NCBI RefSeq assembly: GCF_030549615.1
Contig: NZ_CP130832.1
Span: forward strand, 1,488,001-1,552,000
Direction of reading: 5' to 3'
DNA: 64,000 bases
Origin: Stenotrophomonas sp. 610A2
Lineage (GTDB): Bacteria > Pseudomonadota > Gammaproteobacteria > Xanthomonadales > Xanthomonadaceae
Shown: piece by piece, positions 54,195-62,079 of the stretch
Layout: each line of letters opens with the position of its first letter
Position numbering within the stretch: the first letter of the stretch is position 1
Position numbers and translations under genes: made by a program
Notes under the pieces: model-generated
Databases searched by the model: none
What the model was told of the DNA's origin: nothing
What the model saw: the letters and a program-made list of their open reading frames with translations, nothing else

Positions 54195-54881
54195 ATGAGC
54201 CAACGCGCCACCCGATTGCTGCACCTGCTGGACGAATTGCGGCGCCGCCGCACGCCGGTGCGCGGGGCTGAACTGGCACAGCGCCTGGAGGTGAGCCTGC
54301 GCACCCTTTATCGGGATATCGAGGCGCTGCGCGGTCAGGGTGCGGAGATCGTCGGCGACCCTGGCATCGGCTTCCAACTGCGGCCGGGATTCCTGCTGCC
54401 ACCAATGATGTTCTCGGCCGAGGAATTGGAAGCCTTGATGCTGGGCGCACGCTGGGTTGCCTCACACGGTGATCCGGAACTGGCAGCTGCGGCCGGCACG
54501 GCCTTGGAGCGCGTCACCGGCGTGCTGCCTGAAGCGTTGCGCCTGCAGGTGGAAACCAGCGGCCTGTTCGCACCGCATTGGCACGGCGTGCCGCCGGAGC
54601 CGTGGTTGCCTGCACTGCGCCGCGCCATCCGCGACGGCAATGCGGTGCGCATCCATTACCGCGATGCCGAGGGCAGGGCCAGCGAGCGGATGATCTGGCC
54701 GTTCGCAATGGCGTTCATGGCCGACGTACGTGTGCTGGCGGCGTGGTGCGAAATGCGCAGCGATTTCCGCCACTTTCGTGCTGACCGCATGTTGGCGCTG
54801 GAAGACACCGCGCAGCGTTATCCGGCACAACGCCATCAACTGCTGAAGCGCTGGCGCGCGGAGTGCATGACGGGAACGTGA
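54195..54881 (+). CDS. YafY/WYL family transcriptional regulator
   Basis: 228 residues from the ATG at 54195. N-terminal HTH-11 (RGAELAQRLEVSLRTLYRDI), middle region FSAEELEALMLGARWVASHG, and C-terminal WYL-like sensor (AVRIHYRDAEGRASERMIWP). YafY-type proteins often control an adjacent detoxification gene. Here the GST gene follows 73 bases downstream and a perfect 9-bp inverted repeat lies between them at 54890. Confidence 0.9.
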   Translation: MSQRATRLLHLLDELRRRRTPVRGAELAQRLEVSLRTLYRDIEALRGQGAEIVGDPGIGFQLRPGFLLPPMMFSAEELEALMLGARWVASHGDPELAAAAGTALERVTGVLPEALRLQVETSGLFAPHWHGVPPEPWLPALRRAIRDGNAVRIHYRDAEGRASERMIWPFAMAFMADVRVLAAWCEMRSDFRHFRADRMLALEDTAQRYPAQRHQLLKRWRAECMTGT

Positions 54882-54889
54882 TGTGTCAC

Positions 54890-54910
54890 TGCTGACAGCA
54901 GCTGTCAGCA
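54890..54910. promoter_or_regulatory. Candidate operator of the WYL regulator
   Basis: TGCTGACAG-CAG-CTGTCAGCA is a perfect 9-bp inverted repeat with a 3-base centre, just after the regulator stop and 45 bases before the GST start. Confidence 0.6.
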
Positions 54911-54954
54911 GCCCCTGCGCACACTGTCGGCTCCTTACAACGCAGGTGCCTGAC

Positions 54955-55578
54955 ATGACCGATACGCTTACCTTCTACAGCCATCCACATTCGCGCGGCC
55001 GTATCACCCGTTGGATGCTGGAAGAAACCGGTCTGCGCTATGACGCGGTGATGCTTGCGTACGGCACCAGCATGAAGTCCGCGCAATACTTGGCGATCAA
55101 TCCGATGGGCAAAGTGCCGGCCTTGCTGCAGGGCAAGACGGTCATCACCGAGAACGCGGCTATCTGCCTGCACCTGGCTGATCTGGCGCCGGCGAAGGCC
55201 TTGCTGCCACCGGTTGGCAGCCCCGAACGTGGTGAATGCTACCGCTGGGTGTTGTTCGCGGCCGGGCCGCTGGAGGCCTTCGTCACCGATCGTCGCCATG
55301 GTGGGCTGGCTCCGGCGATGGAAGCGGGTTACGGCACCGCCGAGGACCTGCTGCATACGCTGGAAACCGCGGTAGCCGGCAAGCGCTATCTGGTGGGTGA
55401 CAGCTTCACCGTTGCCGACCTGTATATGGCCTCGTTCCTGAGCTATTACATCCGCGTGGGTGAGCTGGAGGCCAAGCAGGTATTCACCGACTACTGCGCT
55501 GTGCATCTGCAGCGGCCGGCATCAGTGCGTGCGGGGCAGTTGGATGATGCGCTGGTCGCGGATGTGGGAGCGGCGTAA
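54955..55578 (+). CDS. Glutathione S-transferase family protein
   Basis: 207 residues from the ATG at 54955. Thioredoxin-like N-terminal domain: YSHPHSRGRITRWMLEETGL, the cis-Pro in INPMGKVPALLQ, and the glutathione-binding VITENAAICLHLAD. All-alpha C-terminal half with YLVGDSFTVADLYMASFLSY. Likely conjugation or reduction of electrophiles. Co-directional with the WYL regulator. Confidence 0.92.
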   Translation: MTDTLTFYSHPHSRGRITRWMLEETGLRYDAVMLAYGTSMKSAQYLAINPMGKVPALLQGKTVITENAAICLHLADLAPAKALLPPVGSPERGECYRWVLFAAGPLEAFVTDRRHGGLAPAMEAGYGTAEDLLHTLETAVAGKRYLVGDSFTVADLYMASFLSYYIRVGELEAKQVFTDYCAVHLQRPASVRAGQLDDALVADVGAA

Positions 55579-55668
55579 GCCGCGAGGCTGGGATTGCTCG
55601 AAAGGCGGAAAGAGCCAACCCCTCCCCAACCCTCCCCTTGGCCTTCGGCCAAAGGGAGGGAGTAGAAG
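55565..55668. repeat. Composite palindromic element (inverted relative to 49170)
   Basis: Half-REP TGTGGGAGCGGCGTAAGCCG, then a 35-base linker, CCCCTCCCCAACCCTCCCC and TTGGCC-TTC-GGCCAA. The element overlaps the last few codons of the GST gene. Confidence 0.7.
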
Positions 55669-55670
55669 CC

Positions 55671-55848
55671 GTAGTGCCGAGCCATGCTCGGCAGTGGGCG
55701 GTACCAGGAAAGCCCCTTGCCGAGCATGGCTCGGCACTACAGGTGGGGCTTCTTGCCGAGCATGGCTCGGCACTACAGGTGGGGCTTCTTGCCGAGCATG
55801 GCTCGGCACTACAGGTGGGGCTTCTTGCCGAGCATGGCTCGGCACTAC
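55671..55848. repeat. Array of five GTAG-type palindromes, four inverted
   Basis: Forward copy at 55671, then TGCCGAGC-AT-GGCTCGGCA copies at 55718, 55754, 55790 and 55826. The last four form an exact 36-bp tandem repeat that includes CAGGTGGGGCTTCT. The array ends 11 bases before the mutS stop. Confidence 0.92.
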
Positions 55849-55859
55849 AGGTGCTGCGG

Positions 55860-58484
55860 TCAGATCAACGACTTCACCCGGTACAGCGCTTCCAGCGCCT
55901 GCTTCGGCGTCAGCTCATCCGGATCGATCGCCTGCAATGCATCCAGAGCCGCTGAATTCGGCGCGGCAAACAAACCAAACTGCTGCGGCGCATCCAGTGC
56001 CTGCGGCGCCATCGCCGCGCTCTGCGTCTCACCACCACGTTGTTCCAGCTCGGCCAGACGGCGACGCGCCTGTGCAACGGTGGACTTGGGCAAGCCAGCC
56101 AGTGCCGCCACCTGCAAACCAAAACTGCGGTTTGCCGGGCCATCCTTCACAGCATGCATGAACACCAGCGTGTCGCCGTGTTCCACTGCATCCAGATGCA
56201 CGTTGGCGATGCCGCTGGCGCCGCCTTCGTGGCTCTCATCGGCCAAGGCCGTCAGCTCGAAGTAGTGCGTGGCAAACAGCGTGTAGCAGCGGTTCTGGTA
56301 GGCAAGGTGACGCGCGACTGCGTCGGCCAGGGCAAGACCGTCATAGGTCGAGGTGCCGCGACCGATTTCGTCCATCAACACCACCGAGTGTTCGGTGGCG
56401 TGGTGCAGGATGTAGCTGGTCTCGGCCATTTCCACCATGAAGGTGGATTGGCCCTTGGCCAGATCGTCACCGGCGCCGATGCGGGTCAGGATGCGGTCGA
56501 TCGGGCCGATCACCGCACGGCTGGCCGGCACGAAGCTGCCGATGTGGGCGAGCAGCACGATCAGCGCGTTCTGCCGCATGTACGTCGACTTACCGCCCAT
56601 GTTCGGACCGGTGATGACCAGCATGCGACGGTCTGGGTGCAGGTCCAGGTCGTTGGGTTCGAATGGCGTATCACGGACGGCTTCCACCACCGGATGACGG
56701 CCACGTTCGATGCGCAGGCAAGCATCTTCCTGCAGTTCCGGCTGCGCCCAGTCCAGCGCCTGCGCGCGTTCGGCGAATGCGGCCAGCACGTCCAGCTCGC
56801 TAAGCGCGCCCGCGCAGCGCTTCAGTGGTTCCAGATGCTGGCCGACGATGTCGAGCAGGCCTTCGTACAGCAGTTTCTCGCGGCTGAGCGAGCGCTCGCG
56901 TGCCGACAACACCTTGTCCTCGAAGTTCTTCAACTCCTCGGTGATGTAGCGCTCGGCATTGGTCAGGGTCTGGCGGCGGGTGTAGTGCACCGGCGCCTTG
57001 TCGGACTGGCCCTTGCTGATCTCGATGTAATAGCCATGCACGCGGTTGTAGCCGACCTTCAAGGTGGCGATGCCGCTTGCCTGGCGCTCGCGTGCTTCCA
57101 GGTCGATCAGGAACTGGTCGGCGTGGGTGGACAGACGGCGCAGTTCGTCGAGCTCGGCATCGTAGCCTTCGGCAATGACGCCGCCATCGGACAACTTCAG
57201 TGGCGGCTGCTCGGCAACCGCGCTGGCCAACAGATGTGCGCTTTCATCGTGCGAGCCAAGCTCGGCGCGCAGCTGCTGCAGGCGCGGCGAATCCAGCGTG
57301 TCCAGCTGCGAGGTGATTGCCGGCAGCAGGGCCAGGCCATCGCGCAGGGTGGAGAAGTCGCGCGGGCGCGCCGAGCGCAGCGCCATGCGGGTGAGGATGC
57401 GCTCGATGTCGCCGAGGGCGCGGAAGCTGTCGCGCAGGTCGGCGTCGGTACCGCGATCAATCAGGGTGGCAACTGCGTGGTGGCGTTGCTGCAGCACGTT
57501 GCGCAGGCGTAGCGGGCGGTGCAGCCAGCGCCGCAACAGGCGTCCGCCCATTGGCGAGACGGTGCTGTCGAGCACGCCAAGCAAGGTATTGCGGGTGTCG
57601 CCGTCAACGCGCGTATCCAGTTCCAGATGTCGGCGGGTGGCGGCATTCATTGCAATCGCTTCGCCGGCGTTCTCCATCGAGATGGAAGTCAGGTGCGGCA
57701 GGCGCTGCTTCTGGGTTTCCTCGACATAGCCGAGCAGGGCACCGGCAGCGCCGGTGGCGCGCGGCTTGTCGTCGATGCCGAAGCCGCTGAGGTCGTGCAG
57801 CTTGAAGAAATTCAGCAGGTGGCGTCGGCCGCTGTCGGCATCGAACAGCCATGGTGCGCGTCGGCGCACGCCATTGCGGTGGCGCAGGAACTCCGGCCAG
57901 TTCTCCTCGTCGGGCACCAGTAGCTCGGCCGGCTCCAGTCGGGCCAGCTCAGCTTCCAGCGCGTCGTCACTGTCAACTTCGTTGACCAGGAAACGGCCGC
58001 CGGCCAGATCGGCCCAGGCCAGGCCGTAACCGGCCTTGCTGCGCGACAGCGCCATCAGCAAGGTGTCGCGGCGCTCGTCCAGCAGCGCTTCGTCGGTGAC
58101 GGTGCCCGGGGTGACCACGCGTACTACCTTGCGCTCGACCAGGCCCTTGGCCAGCGCCGGGTCGCCGATCTGCTCGCAGATCGCCACCGATTCGCCGACC
58201 GCCACCAGCCGCGCCAGATAGCCCTCGAAGGCATGTACGGGCACGCCAGCCATCGGGATCGGCGCGCCGCCGGAGCTGCCGCGCTGGGTCAGGGTGATGT
58301 CGAGCAGGCGCGCGGCCTTGCGCGCGTCGTCATAGAACAGTTCGTAGAAATCGCCCATCCGGAAGAACAGCAGCAGGTCCGGGTACTCGGACTTGGCTGC
58401 AAAGAACTGCTTCATCAAAGGGGTGTGCTCAGCCGAACCCTTGTTATTATTGAGTTTTGTATTTGAATCAATAGTTTGGGTCAT
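55860..58484 (-). CDS. mutS: DNA mismatch repair protein MutS
   Basis: 874 residues from the ATG at 58484 (a GTG two codons earlier is possible). The mismatch-binding F-x-E is in [11 protein letters not shown]; Walker A is [13 protein letters not shown]; the Walker B region is [16 protein letters not shown]. It recognises mispairs and recruits MutL. From [19 protein letters not shown] onward it matches the family. The first ~18 residues ([16 protein letters not shown]) are encoded by AT-rich DNA unlike the rest, and no good ribosome site precedes the start. The neighbour is an integrated element, so the 5' end may have been replaced by element DNA. Confidence 0.96.
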   Translation of the reverse strand: MTQTIDSNTKLNNNKGSAEHTPLMKQFFAAKSEYPDLLLFFRMGDFYELFYDDARKAARLLDITLTQRGSSGGAPIPMAGVPVHAFEGYLARLVAVGESVAICEQIGDPALAKGLVERKVVRVVTPGTVTDEALLDERRDTLLMALSRSKAGYGLAWADLAGGRFLVNEVDSDDALEAELARLEPAELLVPDEENWPEFLRHRNGVRRRAPWLFDADSGRRHLLNFFKLHDLSGFGIDDKPRATGAAGALLGYVEETQKQRLPHLTSISMENAGEAIAMNAATRRHLELDTRVDGDTRNTLLGVLDSTVSPMGGRLLRRWLHRPLRLRNVLQQRHHAVATLIDRGTDADLRDSFRALGDIERILTRMALRSARPRDFSTLRDGLALLPAITSQLDTLDSPRLQQLRAELGSHDESAHLLASAVAEQPPLKLSDGGVIAEGYDAELDELRRLSTHADQFLIDLEARERQASGIATLKVGYNRVHGYYIEISKGQSDKAPVHYTRRQTLTNAERYITEELKNFEDKVLSARERSLSREKLLYEGLLDIVGQHLEPLKRCAGALSELDVLAAFAERAQALDWAQPELQEDACLRIERGRHPVVEAVRDTPFEPNDLDLHPDRRMLVITGPNMGGKSTYMRQNALIVLLAHIGSFVPASRAVIGPIDRILTRIGAGDDLAKGQSTFMVEMAETSYILHHATEHSVVLMDEIGRGTSTYDGLALADAVARHLAYQNRCYTLFATHYFELTALADESHEGGASGIANVHLDAVEHGDTLVFMHAVKDGPANRSFGLQVAALAGLPKSTVAQARRRLAELEQRGGETQSAAMAPQALDAPQQFGLFAAPNSAALDALQAIDPDELTPKQALEALYRVKSLI

Positions 58485-58544
58485 TATCACTGAACTGGAA
58501 ATAGGGGTCTATGAGGGTGGTCAGGGGTCGATAGAGGCGTCTTC

Positions 58545-58647
58545 TTGTATCCACGATGTATCCACGTATAGAATCGGCCCAATGTCCATGTATCCATGGA
58601 TGCAAGTAGCTGGGAGAGGCCTATGTCCACCACGTCCATGGATACAT
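58545..58647. promoter_or_regulatory. Integrase promoter with four TGTATCCA boxes
   Basis: TTGTAT at 58545-58550, 16 bases, then TATAGAAT at 58567 form a likely int promoter. TGTATCCACG occurs at 58546 and 58557 (11-bp period). TGTATCCATGG lies at 58589, and its inverted copy CCATGGATACA ends at 58646, inside the start of int. The boxes straddle the mutS-int divergent region and are likely binding sites of an autoregulator or integrase arm sites. Confidence 0.55.
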
Positions 58648-60542
58648 CTGATGAGACCACGAAAGAGACTGTAAAGGGGAAGTCTGGCAGCAAGTTGAGC
58701 CTGACAGAGAAACAACTTCGAAGCCGGGAATTGAACACGGCCAATTATCCGGTCATTGGATCGGGTGGAAAATTGGTCTACCAGCCCCGACCGCCAGAAG
58801 AGGCGGGCAAGCCCTACCGGTTCAAGCTGGCGGATGCCCCGACTGGGGTCGGCATCTATGTGGGCCCCAAAGGAGTCATCTATGAAATGGCCAAACGTGG
58901 TCCAGAGGGCTTTCGACGGGTGGCTATCGGCAAAGTCCTAGACCTGTCTATGGAGGAGGCCTTCGATAAGGCCAGGAAGTGGGCAAAGATCATTCACGAG
59001 ACCGGCGACAACCCCAAGCGAATTGAGGCTCAGAAATGGAAGCGGAAGTCCGTCAAGCACATCACCGTTGGGCAGTGCATGGAGGACTACATCAAGCGCT
59101 TGGAGGGGTTTGTAAAAGAAGGGAAGGCCAAGGCAGTGAGCGCTGAGGCGATCGGTGACAGCCTCGCTCGGCTCAAGCGGGCAGAGGTGGACCTAGCCCG
59201 TAAAGAGGTGAGGGATCTGACCGACGACGATGTTTCCGAAGCTCATGAGCTAGTCCGGCTTTCAGCTCAGTCAAAGTCAAACCGTATTCCCTCAGATATG
59301 AAGGGTCGGCTTGAACCTTACAAGGATTGGGCAAAGCTCACGACACTCGAACTGGAAGCGCTGGGCATCCATGGAAAATACATTCAGAGGGTAAAGGCGG
59401 CTGGATTGGCCGCGGCTGAGCACACGCTTTCTGACGCATATCGCGCTGTGCAGTTCATTGTAGAAATGGAGACAGAACAGGCGCAGCGAGAACAACGTGC
59501 ACCGGACTTGTTTGCCAATCCATTTAAGGCAATACGGCGGTTGAAGCTGTTTCGAGAAGCACAAGAGCTACGGAAGCACTACGAGAGGGCGAAAGTCAGG
59601 AACCCGCTCGGAGAAGATGACAACAGCCTGCCTACTGTGCTGAAAACAATCTTGGCGCGTCGCGACGAGCAGGGTGGCTTGAACAAGGCTGGTGCGGACT
59701 ATCTACTTCTCACACTTCTTTTCGGTGCCAGACGGGGCGAGAGTGCGCGGTTGAAGTGGTATGACAAGTGCACATCAGGAGAGCTGGCACAAAATGAGGC
59801 ATCTTGGGTGTGGCTGGCTCAGTTTCCTGATGAGGTGAACCCAACGACAGGCAAGAGGGGCTCGCAGGCCTACTTCCACGATACGAAGAATGGCGATGAG
59901 CGGTTTATACCTATCGCCTACTTTGCTGAGCGCATTTTGAGACAGCGTTTAGCTGAGCGCTTGGAGAAGGAAGGGCAGGCTCCCCGAGCCATTCGGGCCG
60001 CAGAAGCCGCATACAAGAAGGTCTGCAAAGAGACCAAGGATGAAATCAAGCAGGCTAAGGCGCTTAGACAGCTGAATTACGCCAGAGAGGATCTGGCTCG
60101 ATTGGTCTGGGTCTTCCCTGCCAGGAGTCGCAAAGCCAACAAGGGCCACTACTCTGACAGCAAGTCGATCATTCGCAATGTCCGTAGGGACTCAGGGATG
60201 TTGGATCTGGACAAGGAAATTGATATCGGGCTCACTCCCCATGACCTGAAACGCACCTTGGGCCGCTACGCCGAGAAGCTGGAACGCGGCACGATCATTT
60301 CCCAGATGCTTCAACACACCGTTCCCGATGGAAAAGCGAAGGTATCGACCCGTTACACCCAACAAGAGTGGGAAGAGTTGCGCCGTGCGTTTGGTCGGGT
60401 TGAGGAGGCTATGATTGCCACGAGCCCGAGGGTATGGAACAACTTGAAGGACACGGACAAGCCGCGTCTTGATGAGGCTAACGATCCGGCTCCCACAATC
60501 TTCATGTCCAAGAAGGAAGGCTTGGTCAATGCAGCAGATTAG
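58623..60542 (+). CDS. int: Tyrosine recombinase (integrase) of the integrated element
   Basis: 639 residues from the ATG at 58623, with GGGAGAGG 4 bases upstream; 58596 is an earlier in-frame ATG. Catalytic residues: Arg in LLFGARRGESARLKW, H-x-x-R in LTPHDLKRTLGRYAEK, and the nucleophile Tyr in STRYTQQEWEEL. The long N-terminal half (over 350 residues) should hold the arm- and core-binding domains. It is larger than lambda-type integrases. It overlaps the next gene by 14 bases. GC content is clearly lower than in the flanking chromosome. Confidence 0.92.
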   Translation: MSTTSMDTSDETTKETVKGKSGSKLSLTEKQLRSRELNTANYPVIGSGGKLVYQPRPPEEAGKPYRFKLADAPTGVGIYVGPKGVIYEMAKRGPEGFRRVAIGKVLDLSMEEAFDKARKWAKIIHETGDNPKRIEAQKWKRKSVKHITVGQCMEDYIKRLEGFVKEGKAKAVSAEAIGDSLARLKRAEVDLARKEVRDLTDDDVSEAHELVRLSAQSKSNRIPSDMKGRLEPYKDWAKLTTLELEALGIHGKYIQRVKAAGLAAAEHTLSDAYRAVQFIVEMETEQAQREQRAPDLFANPFKAIRRLKLFREAQELRKHYERAKVRNPLGEDDNSLPTVLKTILARRDEQGGLNKAGADYLLLTLLFGARRGESARLKWYDKCTSGELAQNEASWVWLAQFPDEVNPTTGKRGSQAYFHDTKNGDERFIPIAYFAERILRQRLAERLEKEGQAPRAIRAAEAAYKKVCKETKDEIKQAKALRQLNYAREDLARLVWVFPARSRKANKGHYSDSKSIIRNVRRDSGMLDLDKEIDIGLTPHDLKRTLGRYAEKLERGTIISQMLQHTVPDGKAKVSTRYTQQEWEELRRAFGRVEEAMIATSPRVWNNLKDTDKPRLDEANDPAPTIFMSKKEGLVNAAD

Positions 60543-61296
60543 AAGCGAGGAAGCCTACCGAGCTTTGGCAACCGATCGGATCTCGAAAGAGATCGAGGAC
60601 GCCAAGGCAGGCCTTCGCTCTTCTGTTGGCACCAAGGCTGCCGCACGGATCTTGAATGTCCACTTCGACACCCTCTCAGACTGGCGCAACAGGTCGCCTC
60701 CCAAAGGACCGCCATTTGGGAAAGGATCTGAGAGTGAGGGGTCTGGGAACGAGAGCATCCGATACAACTACCAAGCCCTCATCGAGTGGGATAAGACCCG
60801 ACAAGGCCTGACCACGAAAGAGAAGAGGCTCATTGACGAACTCGAGGCGTTACGCCAAAAAACACGCGAGCTCGAACTGGAGTTGCAGGTCCAAGAAGCT
60901 AAGGACCAACTCGCCAAGCTGAAGAAGAAGCTTGGGCGCAAGCTCGACTTTGCGACTTTGGCAGACTGCCTGATGCCGGAAGACTGGGCGGTGCATGGCG
61001 GCTTGGTAATGGGCCATGTGCTCACGGTGGACGACGCAACACTAATCCGCGCGCTGGACGACGATACAGTGTTCACGGGTAGCCTGGATGCCGCGCTATC
61101 CCTGCCTTGGGCCGATGAAGTAGCGAGGGAGCCCTTTGCATCCGCAATGGCCAGTGCTCTTGCTGATGCTGGTAGTCGCCATGATGCAGCCAATGTCATG
61201 GGGGCGGACTTGCAGCAGCATCGAGAGCGCGAGCGGCTTCGAGGGTCTACCCCTCTACCATCTAATCCAACAGACAGAGGCAGCAAAGGCCTCTGA
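60529..61296 (+). CDS. Helix-turn-helix protein, possible recombination directionality or regulatory factor
   Basis: 255 residues from the ATG at 60529, with AAGGAAGG upstream inside int. The N-terminal GTKAAARILNVHFDTLSDWR, then PPKGPPFGKGSES, then IRYNYQALIEWD pattern is an excisionase/AlpA-like wHTH. A coiled coil of about 45 residues follows (KRLIDELEALRQKTRELELE and on). The C-terminal half shows no motif I know. Translationally coupled to int, so it is likely an excision or copy-control factor. Terminator at 61304. Confidence 0.75.
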   Translation: MQQIRSEEAYRALATDRISKEIEDAKAGLRSSVGTKAAARILNVHFDTLSDWRNRSPPKGPPFGKGSESEGSGNESIRYNYQALIEWDKTRQGLTTKEKRLIDELEALRQKTRELELELQVQEAKDQLAKLKKKLGRKLDFATLADCLMPEDWAVHGGLVMGHVLTVDDATLIRALDDDTVFTGSLDAALSLPWADEVAREPFASAMASALADAGSRHDAANVMGADLQQHRERERLRGSTPLPSNPTDRGSKGL

Positions 61297-61303
61297 GAAC
61301 AAC

Positions 61304-61328
61304 AAGGCCCCCTTCGGGGCCTTTTCTT
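61304..61328 (+). terminator. Terminator of the int operon
   Basis: AAGGCCCC-CTTC-GGGGCCTT then TTCTTT, 8 bases after the HTH gene stop. Confidence 0.85.
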
Positions 61329-61335
61329 TGCCTGA

Positions 61336-61623
61336 TGCACGGGCACTGCACAGGCTGTGCACGGGCTGGGGAGCTAGCCCGTGCACCACATTTACCAGAG
61401 ACGTCAATAAGTTGCGTGCTACTGCACGGGCTGCACGGGCTAAGTGCAAATTCCCTGTGGCTGGGGAGTTGCGTAGCAATAGTTGGAAAACAATCCTCAT
61501 TGAACCGATTTTGACTTTTACCCGTGCAGCCCGTGCACTCAGTTCTAAGTCGATGATTCCATTTAGAAAAACACTGCACGGGCTGTTGCTTTTTACCCGT
61601 GCAGTGCCCGTGCAGCCCGTGCA
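61336..61623. repeat. Iteron cluster, candidate replication origin of the element
   Basis: TGCACGGG or its complement occurs eleven times, at 61336, 61358, 61376, 61423, 61432, 61520, 61528, 61575, 61595, 61605 and 61614, plus TGCACAGGCT at 61347. Most copies extend to TGCACGGGCT. The left block is mainly forward; the right block is mainly inverted. An AT-richer stretch of 80 bases (61441-61520) lies between. The region is non-coding and upstream of a P4-type primase-helicase, the arrangement of satellite P4 and iteron plasmids. Confidence 0.75.
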
Positions 61624-61632
61624 GTGTCTGGA

Positions 61633-61672
61633 AGGGAATAGGGGGTGCGCACCCCCTCTTCGATCATTCCCT
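61633..61672. other. Nested palindrome next to the iterons
   Basis: A perfect 18-base palindrome AGGGGGTGCGCACCCCCT (61640-61657) is flanked by AGGGAAT on the left and ATTCCCT on the right. It could form a cruciform or be a primase, resolution or nicking site at the origin. Confidence 0.6.
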
Positions 61673-61778
61673 AAATCAATAAGCTTCAACTTACACAGTT
61701 GAAAGACGAGGGGCTTGGCTAAGAAATACTTCGCAACAACCTATTGCCAACTCTCCTTTTTCTGCTTCATTGAATAGG

Positions 61779-61789
61779 CCCACTGTGGG
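61779..61789. promoter_or_regulatory. Short dyad upstream of the RHH gene
   Basis: CCCAC-T-GTGGG lies 24 bases before the start of the small RHH gene. It may be its operator. Weak evidence. Confidence 0.3.
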
Positions 61790-61812
61790 TCAATCGTGAA
61801 ACGGGAGATGTA

Positions 61813-62016
61813 ATGACGAATGTAGTTGAGCTTCGTAAGCGTGCGAAGCCAGGGGCGAAAAAACGCAAGTCAATCAAGGTGCATATGCACGATGAACAAA
61901 TTGCGGAAGTCGATGCGCTCGCTGGCCAGTATCACTGCTCAAGATCTCAGGCGTTCGGGCTGCTTCTCGCATTTCATAGGGAATCAACCGCTAGACAGCA
62001 AGTAGCGACGGGATAA
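61813..62016 (+). CDS. Small ribbon-helix-helix-like protein
   Basis: 67 residues with GGGAGA 6 bases before the ATG. Very basic N-terminus (LRKRAKPGAKKRKSIKVHMH), then a likely beta strand and two helices (DEQIAEVDALAGQYHCSRSQ and AFGLLLAFHRES), the RHH pattern. Likely a DNA-binding copy or transcription regulator of the element, between the iteron region and the primase gene. Confidence 0.65.
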   Translation: MTNVVELRKRAKPGAKKRKSIKVHMHDEQIAEVDALAGQYHCSRSQAFGLLLAFHRESTARQQVATG

Positions 62017-62025
62017 ACAAATGAA

Positions 62026-62049
62026 AACCCCGCCTGCCAGGGCGGGGTT
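62026..62049 (+). terminator. Stem-loop between the RHH and primase genes
   Basis: AACCCCGCC-TGCCAG-GGCGGGGTT. No T run follows, so it may be an attenuator rather than a full terminator. It lies 10 bases after the RHH stop. Confidence 0.5.
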
Positions 62050-62079
62050 CGATGACACAGACTTACAAAGGATATAATT

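Noticed and set aside
55671..55848. CRISPR-like array with a 36-bp period
   Set aside because: The spacers are identical, the repeats are GTAG palindromes found elsewhere and there are no cas genes.
61136..61702. 188-codon open frame through the iteron region
   Set aside because: It starts inside the HTH gene, has no ribosome site and reads repeat DNA as protein; the iteron explanation accounts for it.
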